From: Mesostigma viride
Lineage: Eukaryota > Streptophyta > Mesostigmatophyceae > Mesostigmatales > Mesostigmataceae
DNA length: 64,000 bases
Assembly (NCBI GenBank): GCA_009746045.1
Contig: RPFO01000028.1
Span: forward strand, 7,501-71,500
Direction of reading: 5' to 3'
Within the stretch, counting starts at the first letter, position 1, and every line of letters begins with the position of its first letter. Of the stretch, positions 1-12,600 are shown one piece after another. The translations under genes were made by a program, and so were the position numbers. The notes beneath the pieces are model-generated. The model ran no database searches and was not told the origin of the DNA. It saw only the letters and a program-made list of their open reading frames with translations.

Positions 1-126
1 TTTGGTTGGCTTGAGTTGTGTTCACGCCTTAATTTGGGTCGAATAGGCATTTTGAGTTCAAAGTAGTTCAGAATAGTATGTTTTATTATCTTTACAGAGT
101 TCAAATTAGTAGAATTCAGTGGAACC

Positions 127-185
127 ATTCACGCCTTAAGTTGGGTTCACGCCTGAAGGCCTCGAACCCAACTTAAGGCGTGAAT
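127..185. repeat. Perfect 22-bp inverted repeat upstream of the NRPS
   Basis: The arms at 127-148 and 164-185 are exact reverse complements around a 15-nt spacer. The arm begins ATTCACGCCTTAAGTTGGG. A related but diverged arm lies at about 21-45. It could be the end of a small mobile element or a stem-loop; nothing shows that it is regulatory. Confidence 0.75.
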
Positions 186-678
186 AAGAATGTCCGTTGT
201 GGTGACACTTGGCAGGCGGCAGCACTGCAGCCGATCTGGACTGCTGTCAGCATAGCGCAATGGAAGGGCAAAAGGCTCCGGAAGCTCTCGATTGGCTGGC
301 TGATCGCCTCCGTCATTGATGAGTTGCGTTGCGTCGAGTCATAGGTTATGGAGGTTATGTATGGTATGTTTATAGGTTGTTAGTTTTGGACTGCGTTATG
401 GAGTGCCACGCAATCGATTCGTCATGGTGATGCAGCTGTTTCGCTGTTTATCAATGGGGAACGTGCCAGTGCGCTGTAAACGAAGTTGGAATGCAGCGGT
501 CATATTGGATGGGTCTTGTCGTATCCGCAGCAACAGCGGCAACGACGTCCCCGTTCAAACCGTGCATGTCCCCTGATCACCCGGGCTACCGCCAGCGGCC
601 CCTCTATCTGATCCCGCCGTAACCGCTATCGATAACAAATGCCAGCTGCCTGGGCTTTAGCTTGCCTATCCACTTCAA
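186..678 (+). other. 5' flank of the NRPS gene
   Basis: No coding region is recognisable here. An in-frame TAG at 658-660 lies just upstream of the ATG at 679, so the NRPS ORF cannot extend further 5' without an intron. The promoter should lie in this stretch, but no convincing TATA box or other element is visible. Confidence 0.4.
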
Positions 679-3600
679 ATGGATTTGCCCGGCAATCAAT
701 CTGTGAAACCCGCGAATTCCGGGACTTGGACGCTCAACAACGTCGCGTCTTTGGTTTCCCCACCATTTTTGAAAACCCGAGCAGCGGATGACGTCGATCG
801 ATTGCGAGGGACGGCAAACAGTCTGCCTTGTCTTTTGCTCAATAGAGCTTGCAACGTGACGACTTCTAATCCCCGCTCTGAGGCAGCAGTAGAACGAGCT
901 ATCTCAGTGGACAACATTTGCAGGAGTGATCTTACACGTTTGAGCACAGCTTTTTGCGAATGTTTAGTAGCTGCATCTGTGCTGCCTGGCGAGGTTGTGA
1001 CCATATGTATGCCCAATGTGGCCGAATTCGCTCCAGCTTTCCTGGGAACGGCATTTGCTCGAGCAATTGCAGCACCCTTGGACCCTGCGTGTCCTCCTCG
1101 CGAGTTCGAGTTCAGTATATCCGCATCTGGATCTCGTGTACTGGTCCTAGTCGCAGGAGATGTGCGCACGCAGGAGCTTCAAGGCATTGCTCAGCGAATG
1201 GGCATGTCAGTGTGCTGTGTCAAACTCGAGATCGAGCCACAAGCCATGGGTGGCAAGGAAGCGTGCCATCTGCACACATCCTGGTTGAGTCGAGCAGAAC
1301 CCTGGCCCCATGCAGAAAACAATGCGCTCTCGTCAGGCATGCATCCCATTGAGAGGCTTTGCTCTGAGGATGACGTGGTCCTTCTGCTGCAGATGCCAAG
1401 CATGGCGAACGGTGAACCTATGCTGGAGCGTGTCACCCATGGTCAACTGGTCCGCCATGCCGTCAGGCTGGCCGAACTTTACGACCTCACCAGGCATGAC
1501 ACCACCATGCTTTTGATGCCCTTCTCCCACGCCGGTGGCCTGGTCGCCACCTTTCTGGCATCCTTTGTGGCAGGATGCCCCGTCCTCGTGCCTCGGCTGG
1601 CAGACGCCCCTTCCCTTTTCTCCCTGATCGCGCGGCACCGAATCAGCTGGTACGCTGCGGCGCCGGCGCTGCACCACATGCTGCTGGAGCAAGCGGAAGC
1701 CCATCCGGAGCAACTGTGGCCAGCTGGCCAGCTGCGCTTTGTCTGCTCACTTGGCGGCTCACTGGATGCCGCACAAATGGCGCGCATGAACGCCCTGCTG
1801 CGTGCACGTGTCGTCACACTGCCATCGCAGTGCGCGGGCCTGTTGCAGCTGCCAGAAGCAAGCACGCAGGTTGCAGTGCCTGTGGATGCTGCTGGTAATG
1901 AGAGACCCCATCCTCCACACGCACATGTTGCAGGCAATCCTGCAGCCAGGGTGTCAAGTGCATGCCGGGGCCTGGATACCCACTCAAGTGGGCGGACAAC
2001 ACTGACGGAGGAAGCTGCGGCCAACGTAGAAAAGGATCCCCTGGGATGCCCTGCTGAAGAATTGGGTGGTCAGGTGGGCCCGCGTGATGTTCTCGAGGCC
2101 AGGCTACAAGAGATTGTGCAGGACTTGCTGGGGGCAAGCCAGCCAGTGAGTGTGCTGGCTAATTTCTTCCACTTCGGCATGAGCTTGGCGGCTACAGTGA
2201 GATTGGCATCGGTGATAGGACAGCAGTTCCGTGATGTCATCCCAGGTGCAGATTGCATGCAGGTGGCAACCGTGTTGACGCATGCCAGCATAGCTGGGCT
2301 GGCTGAGGCGCTTCGCCAAGGGTGCGGGACGAGGCCAGCGCTGGCAAGTGAGCAGACGCAATCAATCCACCATGGACAACCCTCACCACGCAGTCACTCA
2401 TCGCCAGTCTCTTTTGGCCAGGAGCAAATGCTAGCATTACACGAGCTGGACCCAACCAGCCCTGCCTACAACATGAGCATCTGGTGGAGTGTGGCGGGCC
2501 ATGTGGATGTCAACAGATTGCGGCAGAGCATTCAGGTGGTTGTAGGGCGCCACGATGTGCTCCGCTGCATCTTTGCCTCAAACCCCGATGTACCCCCAGG
2601 TCACTTGGGTACTGGCTGCCAGCTGGCTGTTCCAGCCGCCGATTTCACAGTGCCCTGCAAAGTGTGGGATTGCCGACGGGAACCCGGGAAAGCTGGGCAG
2701 GCTAAGGATGAGCTCCTGCAGGCATGGGCAGCGAGGCCATTCGACCTGTACAGCGGGCCTCTGCTGCGCGTGCTCCTGCTCATCAAGAGTGATGTGGCTG
2801 CCAGCCTAGTGGTGAGCATGCACCACTCCGTGGGTGATGGTCCGTCCAGGGAGCTACTGGGTCGAGAGCTGTCTGAATGCTACTCGGCCTTGAGTGAGGG
2901 CCGGCCACCGTGCTTGCCCCTACTACCAGTGCAGTACAGTGACTATGCGTTGTGGCAGCGGCGTTGGTTGGAAGAGTCGGGGGAGATGGCGGCCCAGCTG
3001 ACATACTGGAAGGGCCACCTGGCAGATGTGCCCCAACTCCTGGAACTACCGACCGACAAGCCGAGGCCGAGGGTGCAGAGCTTTGCTGGTGGCTCTGTGC
3101 ATGTGAGGTTGGATGAGGGGCTGGTCCAAGGCCTGAGGGCTGTGGGGGCGCAGCACGGTGCGACTTTTTTGATGGTGCTGACAGCATTATGGGCGGCTCT
3201 GCTGGGCCGTTGCAGCCAGCAGGATAGGGTTGTGGTGGGCACGCCCTGGAATGGGCGCAGCAAAGCCGAGGTGCAGCACCTCATCGGGTATTTCATCAAC
3301 CCGCTGGCCCTCTGTGTGGATGTGGATGGTGCGCTGCCCTTCTCACGCATCGTGCAGCATGTGCGCGATGTGGTCCTGACCGCCATGGAACATGCGGACG
3401 CGCCCTTCCACAAGGTGGTGGAGGCTGTTGGTTCAACCGGGGTGGTTGGCCACAACCCCATCTTCCAATCCATGGTGGTGCCCAACGATTTTGCGGATGG
3501 AAACCCCTTGCCCTTGGGTTCCGACTGCCTGCTACACCCTCAATTTGTGCAGCAAGGCAGCTCCACCTCAAAGGTGGATGTCTCCTTGGTGCTCACCGGA

Positions 3601-6600
3601 GACCCTGGCTCTGCTGACCAGCTGCTTCTGCTCGAGTACCGGACGGACCTGTGGTGTGAGGCCAGCATGCAGCGGCTTGGCCAGCAGCTGGTGTGCCTGG
3701 CCAGCAGCGCCGTGGCATCCCCCGAGACGCCGGTGGGCCGCCTGCCGATGATGACCGAGGCAGAGCGCAGGCGGGTGGTGGAGGAATGGAACGCAACAGA
3801 CACGGCTTTTGCTTGTGCTGGCAAGTGCTTGCACGAGCTGTTTGACGAGCAGGTGTCTAGCACGCCGGACCACGTGGCGGTTGAGACGGGGACGGAGCGC
3901 GTGACCTACCGTGAGCTGCAGCAAAGGGCGGACGCCTTGGCTTGCTGTTTGCGGGATGCCGGCATGGTGGTAGGTGGCAGAGTTGGCCTGTGCCTCAAGG
4001 GCTGTGCGGAGATGGTGGTGGGTATGCTGGCCATCCTCAAGGCAGGGTGTGCGTACGTGCCGCTGGACCCCGAGTACCCAGCTGAACGCGCGCAGGGTAT
4101 GCTGGAGGATGCTGACGTCAGCATCCTCCTCACAAGACCGTACCAGCCACCCACTTGGGGTGCGGACACGTTCGGCCACTTGAAGCAGCTGGAAGTGCCG
4201 CTGACCCCTGCCTACGCCCCTGACCTTCCTGCACAAAAGCGCGTCATTCACCGCAAGGTGTTCCCCACCGACCTTGCCTATGTGCTCTTCACATCAGGCA
4301 CCACTGGCCGTCCCAAGGGTGTCATGGTGGAGCACCGCAACGTGTGCAACCTGGTGGCATGCGTGATTGACAGATGGCAGCTGGACGGCAGCAGCCGCGT
4401 GCTGCAACTTGCCAATCCCAGTTTTGATGCGTCGGTGGCCGAGGTGTTCGGGACACTGGCCGCTGGAGGGACCCTGGTCGTGCACCCGCCTGGGTCCGAC
4501 CTGCAAGACTCGCTTCGCCACGCCACCTGTGCCTTTGTCGTTCCTTCCGTCCTCTCCGTGTTCAACCCTGCGCACTTCCCGGGCCTGTCCACCATCTGCA
4601 TCGGGGGAGAGATGGTGCCCCTGCACATGGCAACCAGCTGGGCGGCGGGCAGGCGCTGTCTCAACGGCTACGGCCCCACGGAATGCTGCGTCTTTGCCAC
4701 CATGGGGCAGATGATAGCCGAGGACCAATCAGTCTCAATAGGTGGCCCACTCCCAAATGTGCGGGCCTACGTGCTGGATGCCTACCTTCAACCGACACCC
4801 ATCGGGGTACCAGGGGAGCTGTACATTGGCGGTGCAGGCGTGGCAAGGGGCTATGCCAACCGAGACGACCTGACCAAGGAGAAATTCCTGGACAACCCAT
4901 TTGCGGCGGGCAGGTTGTATCGAACTGGAGACCTGGCCAGGTGGCTGCCTGATGGCCGGCTGCAGTGCTTGGGGCGTGTGGACCGGCAGGTAAAACTTAG
5001 CGGTGTACGCATCGAGTTGGGTGAGGTAGAGGGCGTGCTGGAGGCCTGCCCAGGGGTGGCCAAGGCGGTGGCCATTCTGCAGGATGTGGGCCGTAGCACT
5101 GATAACCCTGGCTTGTCCAGGAAACATCTGGTGGCCTATGTGTGCCCTGCCAATGTCCAGGTGGATGCGTTGATGGAAGCAGCTCAACGCAAGCTCCCCA
5201 GCTACATGGTTCCCTCGGCGGTGGTGGCCCTGGAGAGGTTTCCGGTGACCATCTCGGGCAAGGTGGACTCGAGGGCACTTCCCCCAGTGGATCTGAGTAC
5301 CAGCGGCGGTCGCGAGTATGTAGCTCCTCGGAACGTGTACGAGGCGCGTGTACAGGCTGTGTGCCAAGACGTGCTGGGTGTGGCGTCGCTGAGTGTGCTG
5401 GCGAGTTTCCACAAGTTTGGCATCAACTCGCTGATGGCCATGGCACTTGTTCACCAGATGCGCGAGCGACTGGCTGAGTTCCCTGGCGCGGGGGAAGGCC
5501 TGCGGGTGACCACGGTGTTGTCACACCCAAGCGTTGCGGAGCTGGCAGCGGCGATGACATGTGGGAGGCAGGTGACGCGGGCCCATGCGGTGGAGCCACC
5601 ATTGCAGCCCTTCCATGGAGACATGCCCACTGGCATACTGCCTCCCGTCTCGTATGGCCAGGAGCAGATGCTGGCATTACACGAGCTGGACCCGACCAGC
5701 CCTGCCTACAACATGGGACTCTGGTGGAGTGTGGTTGGCCATGTGGATGTCGACATATTGCGGCAGAGCATGCAGGTGGTGGTGGGACGACATGAAGCGC
5801 TTCGGACCCATTATGCGATGCCAGCAATTCAGGCAGCTTTCCAGGGTGCACCAGGGGCTGTCCAGGTGGTTGTGCCTCCTGGTGACTTTGTCCTCCCATT
5901 TGAGGTGGTGGATGCAGGGGATGGCGACCAAGGGCTGTGGGCCGCACTCCACAAGGAGGCCTCGACGCCTTTCGACCCGTACACAGGGCCCCTGGTGCGC
6001 TGCCTGCTGGTAAAGAGGGGTGACCGTTCCAGTGCCCTCATGGTGAATATGCACCATTCAGTGAGTGATGGCCTCTCAGGGGTGCTGCTCATGCGTGAGC
6101 TCTGCCACAGCTACTCATCAATTTTGAAAGGTGGCGAGTTGTGCTTGCCCCCGTTACCTGTGCAGTACAGTGACTATGCGTTGTGGCAGCGGCGTTGGTT
6201 GGAAGAGTCGGGGGAGATGGCTGCCCAGCTGGAATACTGGAAGGTTCAGTTAGCAGACACGCCCCAACTCCTGGAACTGCCGACCGACAAGCCGAGGCCG
6301 AGGGTGCAGTCCTTTAAAGGTTACCGGCTGGAATTCACCCTGGAAAGGAGGGTGGTTCAGGTGCTGAAGAAGCTCGCAAGGGATTGTGGCGCGACCTTCT
6401 TCATGGTGATGCTGACTCTTTGGGCGGCTCTGCTGGGCCGTTGGAGCCGGCAGGATAAGGTGGTGGTGGGCACACCCTGGAATGGGCGCAACAAGTCAGA
6501 GGTGCAGCACCTGATCGGGTATTTCATCAACCCGCTGGCCCTCTGTGTGGATGTTGATGGCACGCTGCCCTTCTCACTTATGGTGCAGCATGTGCGCGAT

Positions 6601-9600
6601 GTGGTCCTGGGCGCCATGGAACATGCGGAGGCGCCCTTTCACAAGGTGGTGGAGGCTGTGGGGGCAACAGGCAGCGTGAGTGGCAACCCCATCTTCCAGT
6701 CCATGATCATGCCCAACGAAATGGTTGGCATGACTGAGTTGGCACTTGGGCCAGATGCTCGCATCATTCCGGGTCGTCATATCAAGCGCCACGGCTCTTC
6801 CAAGGTGGATGTGAGCCTTGCCCTCTGTGGTGAGTCACAGACGGGCAACCTGACTCTGCTGCTTGAGTACCGGACGGACCTGTGGTGTGAGGCCAGCATG
6901 CAGCGGCTTGGCCAGCAGCTGGTGTGCCTGGCCAGCAGCGCCGTGGCATCCCCCGAGACGCCGGTGGGCCGCCTGCCGATGATGACCGAGGCCGAGCGCA
7001 GGCGGGTGGTGGAGGAATGGAACGCGACAGACACGGCCTTTGCTTGTGCTGGCAGGTGCTTGCACGAGCTGTTTGACGAGCAGGTGTCTCGCACGCCGGA
7101 CCACGTGGCGGTTGAGACGGGGACGGAGCGCGTGACCTACCGTGAGCTGCAGCAAAGGGCGGACGCCTTGGCTTGCTGTTTGCGGGATGCCGGCGTGGTG
7201 GTAGGTGGCAGAGTTGGCCTGTGCCTCAAGGGCTGTGCGGAGATGGTGGTGGGTATGCTGGCCATCCTCAAGGCAGGGTGTGCGTACGTGCCGCTGGACC
7301 CCGAGTACCCAGCTGAACGCGCGCAGGGTATGCTGGAGGATGCTGACGTCAGCATCCTCCTCACAAGACCGTACCAGCCACCCACTTGGGGTGCGGACAC
7401 GTTCGGCCACTTGAAGCAGCTGGAAGTGCCGCTGACCCCTGCCTACGCCCCTGACCTTCCTGCACAAAAGCGCGTCATTCACCGCAAGGTGTTCCCCACC
7501 GACCTGGCCTACGTGCTCTTCACATCAGGCACCACTGGCCGTCCCAAGGGTGTCATGGTGGAGCACCGCAATGTGTGCAACCTGGTGGCATGCGTGATTG
7601 ACAGATGCCAGCTGGACGGCAGCAGCCGCGTGCTGCAGCTGACCAGCCCCAGCTTCGATGTGTCGGTGGCCGAGGTGTTCGGGACACTGGCCGCTGGAGG
7701 GACCCTGGTCGTGCACCCGCCTGGGTCCGACCTGCAAGACTCGCTTCGCCACGCCACCTGTGCCTTTGTCGTTCCTTCCGTCCTCTCCGTGTTCAACCCT
7801 GCGCACTTCCCGGGCCTGTCCACCATCTGCATCGGGGGAGAGATGGTGCCCCTGCACATGGCAACCAGCTGGGCGGCGGGCAGGCGCTGTCTCAACGGCT
7901 ACGGCCCCACGGAATGCTGCGTCTTTGCCACCATGGGGCAGATGATAGCCGAGGACCAATCAGTCTCAATAGGTGGCCCACTCCCAAATGTGCGGGCCTA
8001 CGTGCTGGATGCCTACCTTCAACCGACACCCATCGGGGTACCAGGGGAGCTGTACATTGGCGGTGCAGGCGTGGCAAGGGGCTATGCCAACCGAGACGAC
8101 CTGACCAAGGAGAAATTCCTGGACAACCCATTTGCGGCGGGCAGGTTGTATCGAACTGGAGACCTGGCCAGGTGGCTGCCTGATGGCCGGCTGCAATGCT
8201 TGGGTCGCTTGGACCGGCAGGTGAAACTTAGCGGTGTACGCATCGAGTTGGGTGAGGTAGAGGGCGTGCTGGAGGCCTGCCCAGGGGTGGCCAAGGCGGT
8301 GGCCATTCTGCAGGATGTGGGCCGTAGCACTGATAACCCTGGCTTGTCCAGGAAACATCTGGTGGCCTATGTGTGCCCTGCCAATGTCCAGGTGGATGCG
8401 TTGATGGAAGCAGCTCAACGCAAGCTCCCCAGCTACATGGTTCCCTCGGCGGTGGTGGCCCTGGAGAGGTTTCCGGTGACCATCTCGGGCAAGGTGGACT
8501 CGAGGGCACTTCCCCCAGTGGATCTGAGTACCAGCGGCGGTCGCGAGTATGTAGCTCCTCGGAACGTGTACGAGGCGCGTGTACAGGCTGTGTGCCAAGA
8601 CGTGCTGGGTGTGGCGTCGCTGAGTGTGCTGGCGAGTTTCCACAAGTTTGGCATCAACTCGCTGATGGCCATGGCACTTGTTCACCAGATGCGCGAGCGA
8701 CTGGCTGAGTTCCCTGGCGCGGGGGAAGGCCTGCGGGTGACCACGGTGTTGTCACACCCAAGCGTTGCGGAGCTGGCAGCGGCGATGACATGTGGGAGGC
8801 AGGTGACGCGGGCCCATGCGGTGGAGCCACCATTGCAGCCCTTCCATGGAGACATGCCCACTGGCATACTGCCTCCCGTCTCGTATGGCCAGGAGCAGAT
8901 GCTGGCATTACACGAGCTGGACCCGACCAGCCCTGCCTACAACATGGGACTCTGGTGGAGTGTGGTTGGCCATGTGGATGTCGACATATTGCGGCAGAGC
9001 ATGCAGGTGGTGGTGGGACGACATGAAGCGCTTCGGACCCATTATGCGATGCCAGCAATGCAGGCAGCTTTCCAGGGTGCACCAGGGGCTGTCCAGGTGG
9101 TTGTGCCTCCTGGTGACTTTGTCCTCCCATTTGAGGTGGTGGATGCAGGGGATGGCGACCAAGGGCTGTGGGCCGCACTCCACAAGGAGGCCTCGACGCC
9201 TTTCGACCCGTACACAGGGCCCCTGGTGCGCTGCCTGCTGGTAAAGAGGGGTGACCGTTCCAGTGCCCTCATGGTGAATATGCACCATTCAGTGAGTGAT
9301 GGCCTCTCAGGGGTGCTGCTCATGCGTGAGCTCTGCCACAGCTACTCATCAATTTTGAAAGGTGGCGAGTTGTGCTTGCCCCTGTTACCTGTGCAGTACA
9401 GTGACTATGCGTTGTGGCAGCGGCGTTGGTTGGAAGAGTCGGGGGAGATGGCTGCCCAGCTGGAATACTGGAAGGTTCAGTTAGCAGACGCGCCCCGACT
9501 CCTGGAACTGCCGACCGACAAGCCGAGGCCAAGGGTGCAGTCCTTTAAAGGTGACCGCCTGGAATTCACCCTGGAAAGGAGGGTGGTTCAGGTGCTGAAG

Positions 9601-12600
9601 AAGCTCGCACGGGATTGTGGCGCGACCTTCTTCATGGTGATGCTGACTCTTTGGGCGGCTCTGCTGGGCCGTTGGAGCCGGCAGGATAAGGTGGTGGTGG
9701 GCACACCCTGGAATGGGCGCAACAAGTCAGAGGTGCAGCACCTGATCGGGTATTTCATCAACCCGCTGGCCCTCTGTGTGGATGTTGACGGCACGCTGCC
9801 CTTCTCACTTATGGTGCAGCATGTGCGCGATGTGGTCCTGGGCGCCATGGAACATGCGGAGGCGCCCTTTCACAAGGTGGTGGAGGCTGTGGGGGCAACA
9901 GGCAGCGTGAGTGGCAACCCCATCTTCCAGTCCATGATCATGCCCAACGAAATGGTTGGCATGACTGAGTTGGCACTTGGGCCAGATGCTCGCATCATTC
10001 CGGGTCGTCATATCAAGCGCCACGGCTCTTCCAAGGTGGACGTTAGCCTTGCCCTCTGTGGTGAGTCACAGACGGGCAACCTGACTCTGCTGCTTGAGTA
10101 CCGGACGGACCTATGGTGTGAGTCTAGCATGCAGCGGCTTGGCCAGCAGCTGGTATGCCTGGCCAGCAGCGCCGTGGCATCCCCCGAGACGCCGGTGGGC
10201 CGCCTGCCGATGATGACCGAGGCGGAGCGCATGCAGTTGATAGAATCATCGCAGCTGAAGCAGTGGTTGCAAGCGCCTCCCTCCCCCCTCACCCTTTGTG
10301 ATCTGTGGGACTGCCAGGTGGCCACACGCCCAGCCGACATGGCGGCACGCTGCCAAGAAGTGGCCCTCTCATTTTCCCAGCTGGACGGCGCCGCGGGCTT
10401 GCTGTCTGCGGCGCTGGCTGCTAGCGGCGTGGGCGCAGAGATGCGCGTGGCGATTGTCATGGAGCGGTCGCTCCTTATTCTGGCCGCCATGCTGGGTGTG
10501 CTCAAGGCTGGCGCGTGCTACGTGTCCCTTGACCCTGCCAACCCGCCCGCCTACCTGGCCAGCCTGCTGGATGCCGCGTCCATCACAGCGATCCTGTGGG
10601 ACCGCGCTGTTTGCGGGCGGTTGCAGGGCATGGCCGGGCTGGAGCAAACCACGTGCTTTGTCGTGGACGACCTCGTGGCAGATGCCAGTACAGCATCAGG
10701 CACAGGGGGAGGAAGGGGTCTTAACCAGGACTTCTCAGTAGGTCCGTTCATCCACGCTGACCAGGCGGCGATCTGCCTGTTCAGCTCCGGCAGCTCCGGC
10801 GTGCCCAAGGGGGTCGAGTTGACCCACCGCGCGCTCGTGGCCAAGCTGGAGGGCTACTGGGCAGCGTGCCCCTTTGCGCCGGGCGAGGCCTGCCTGGCGC
10901 GCACCACGGTGTCGTTTGTGGACCACACGCTGGAGATCCTCGGGTCGCTCCTGCATGGCGTGCCCGTGGTGCTGGCGACTGCGCAGGAGGCGCGCGACCC
11001 CGCGTCCCTGCTGCACGTGGTGGCGTCCGCCCACGTCACGCGGCTCGTGGTCGTCCCGTCGCTGCTGCAGGCGATGCTGGCGGACACGCAGGAGGATGAG
11101 CGCGTGCGCGCCACGTGGCGCGAGGGGCCCCTCTCGCTCGTCATCAGCAGTGGCGAGCCGCTCCCCCTGTCCCTGGCGCAGGCGTTCCTGGCGGCCGCGG
11201 GCGACCACTGCCAGCTGGTCAACCTGTACGGGTCCACGGAGACGTGCGGCGATGCCACATGGGCGCCTGTGACGCGCGCCATGGTGGCCGCGGGGCACGT
11301 CACGGTTGGCCACCCACTCCTGCGCGCCGTCACGCTGGTGCTCGATGACCACGGCCAGCTGGCGCCGCCGGGCGTCCCGGGGGAGCTCTGCGTGGGCGGC
11401 GGCGTGGTTGCGCGTGGGTACCTCCACCAGCCGGAGCTGACCGCGTCGCGCTTCACGCGCATACCCATTGGAGACCTGCTGGGGGGGGATGCCGCCGCGC
11501 TGCCAGCGTCCAGGTTTCCTCAGCATCCCGTATCAGACATGTTCACCCCAAGCCCCGATGAGGCTGCTAGCGGCAAGGACGACCGCCCCTCGCTCGTCCT
11601 GTACCGCACGGGGGACTGTGCGCGGCTGCTGCCGTGTGGAGACCTGGCGCTGATGGGCCGGCTGGACCACCAGGTCAAGGTGAGGGGCGTGCGCCTGGAG
11701 CTGGGCTTTGTGGAGCAGGCCATGGCGCGGCTGCCAGGCGTGGCCGCCGCTGGGGCCGTGCTGGTGCCCGCCACCCAGCAGGGCCTCGCGGACGCAGCGG
11801 GCCATGACACCCTGGTGGCGGTGGTAAGCCCCCGGCGGCTGCTCCCGGAGGCACTGCTGGCGGCCCTGGGGCAGCAACTGCCGCAGTACGCGCTCCCCGC
11901 ACGCATCCTGTGTGAGGACGAGCTGCCGCGCCTCATCAGCGGCAAGCTTGACCGCCGCAAGCTGCTGGCCATGGCGGCGGCGGAGATGGCGGAGATGCGG
12001 CGCGTGGGGACGGGCGGGGGCGGCCGTGAGGCGCCCACATCGCACGCGGCGGTCAGGATGGACCCGCTCGAGGCCAAGCTGGCTGCGCTGTGGGGGAAGG
12101 TGCTGCGCCTGCCCAGCGTGTCCGTGTTCGACGACTTCTTCAACATCGGCGGCAACTCACTGGTGGCGGTGCAGCTGCAGAGAGAGCTGGCCAGGGAGAT
12201 GGTCAGGGACCCTGCGCTCGCCCCGCTGGCGTCTGGCGACCGGCACCTGTCGGTGTTCAGCCACCGCACCATCAGCAGCATGGCTGCCGAGGCCGCCAGC
12301 GCGCTGGGCAGGACGGCAGGCAGGGGTGCTAGTGGCACCAGCGACAATGGCCACGCCTTTAGGGGTGCTGCTGCCGCCTCATCCCTGATGTTCAGGCCGC
12401 AGTCCTTGTTTGCGCTCTTGCTGGGGCCAGCTTCATCATCCAGTGGTGCAGAGCCAGCCACGTCGGGTGAGGAGCATGCTCTGTCGGGCGTGCTGGAGGT
12501 GGTCACTTCCAACCTGCGCTTCCTGTGGAGCTTCTCCGTCGTCATGCTCCACTTTGGCCACTGCGGGGGCCAGAACCTGCGCTGCTTCCAGAACACGCAG

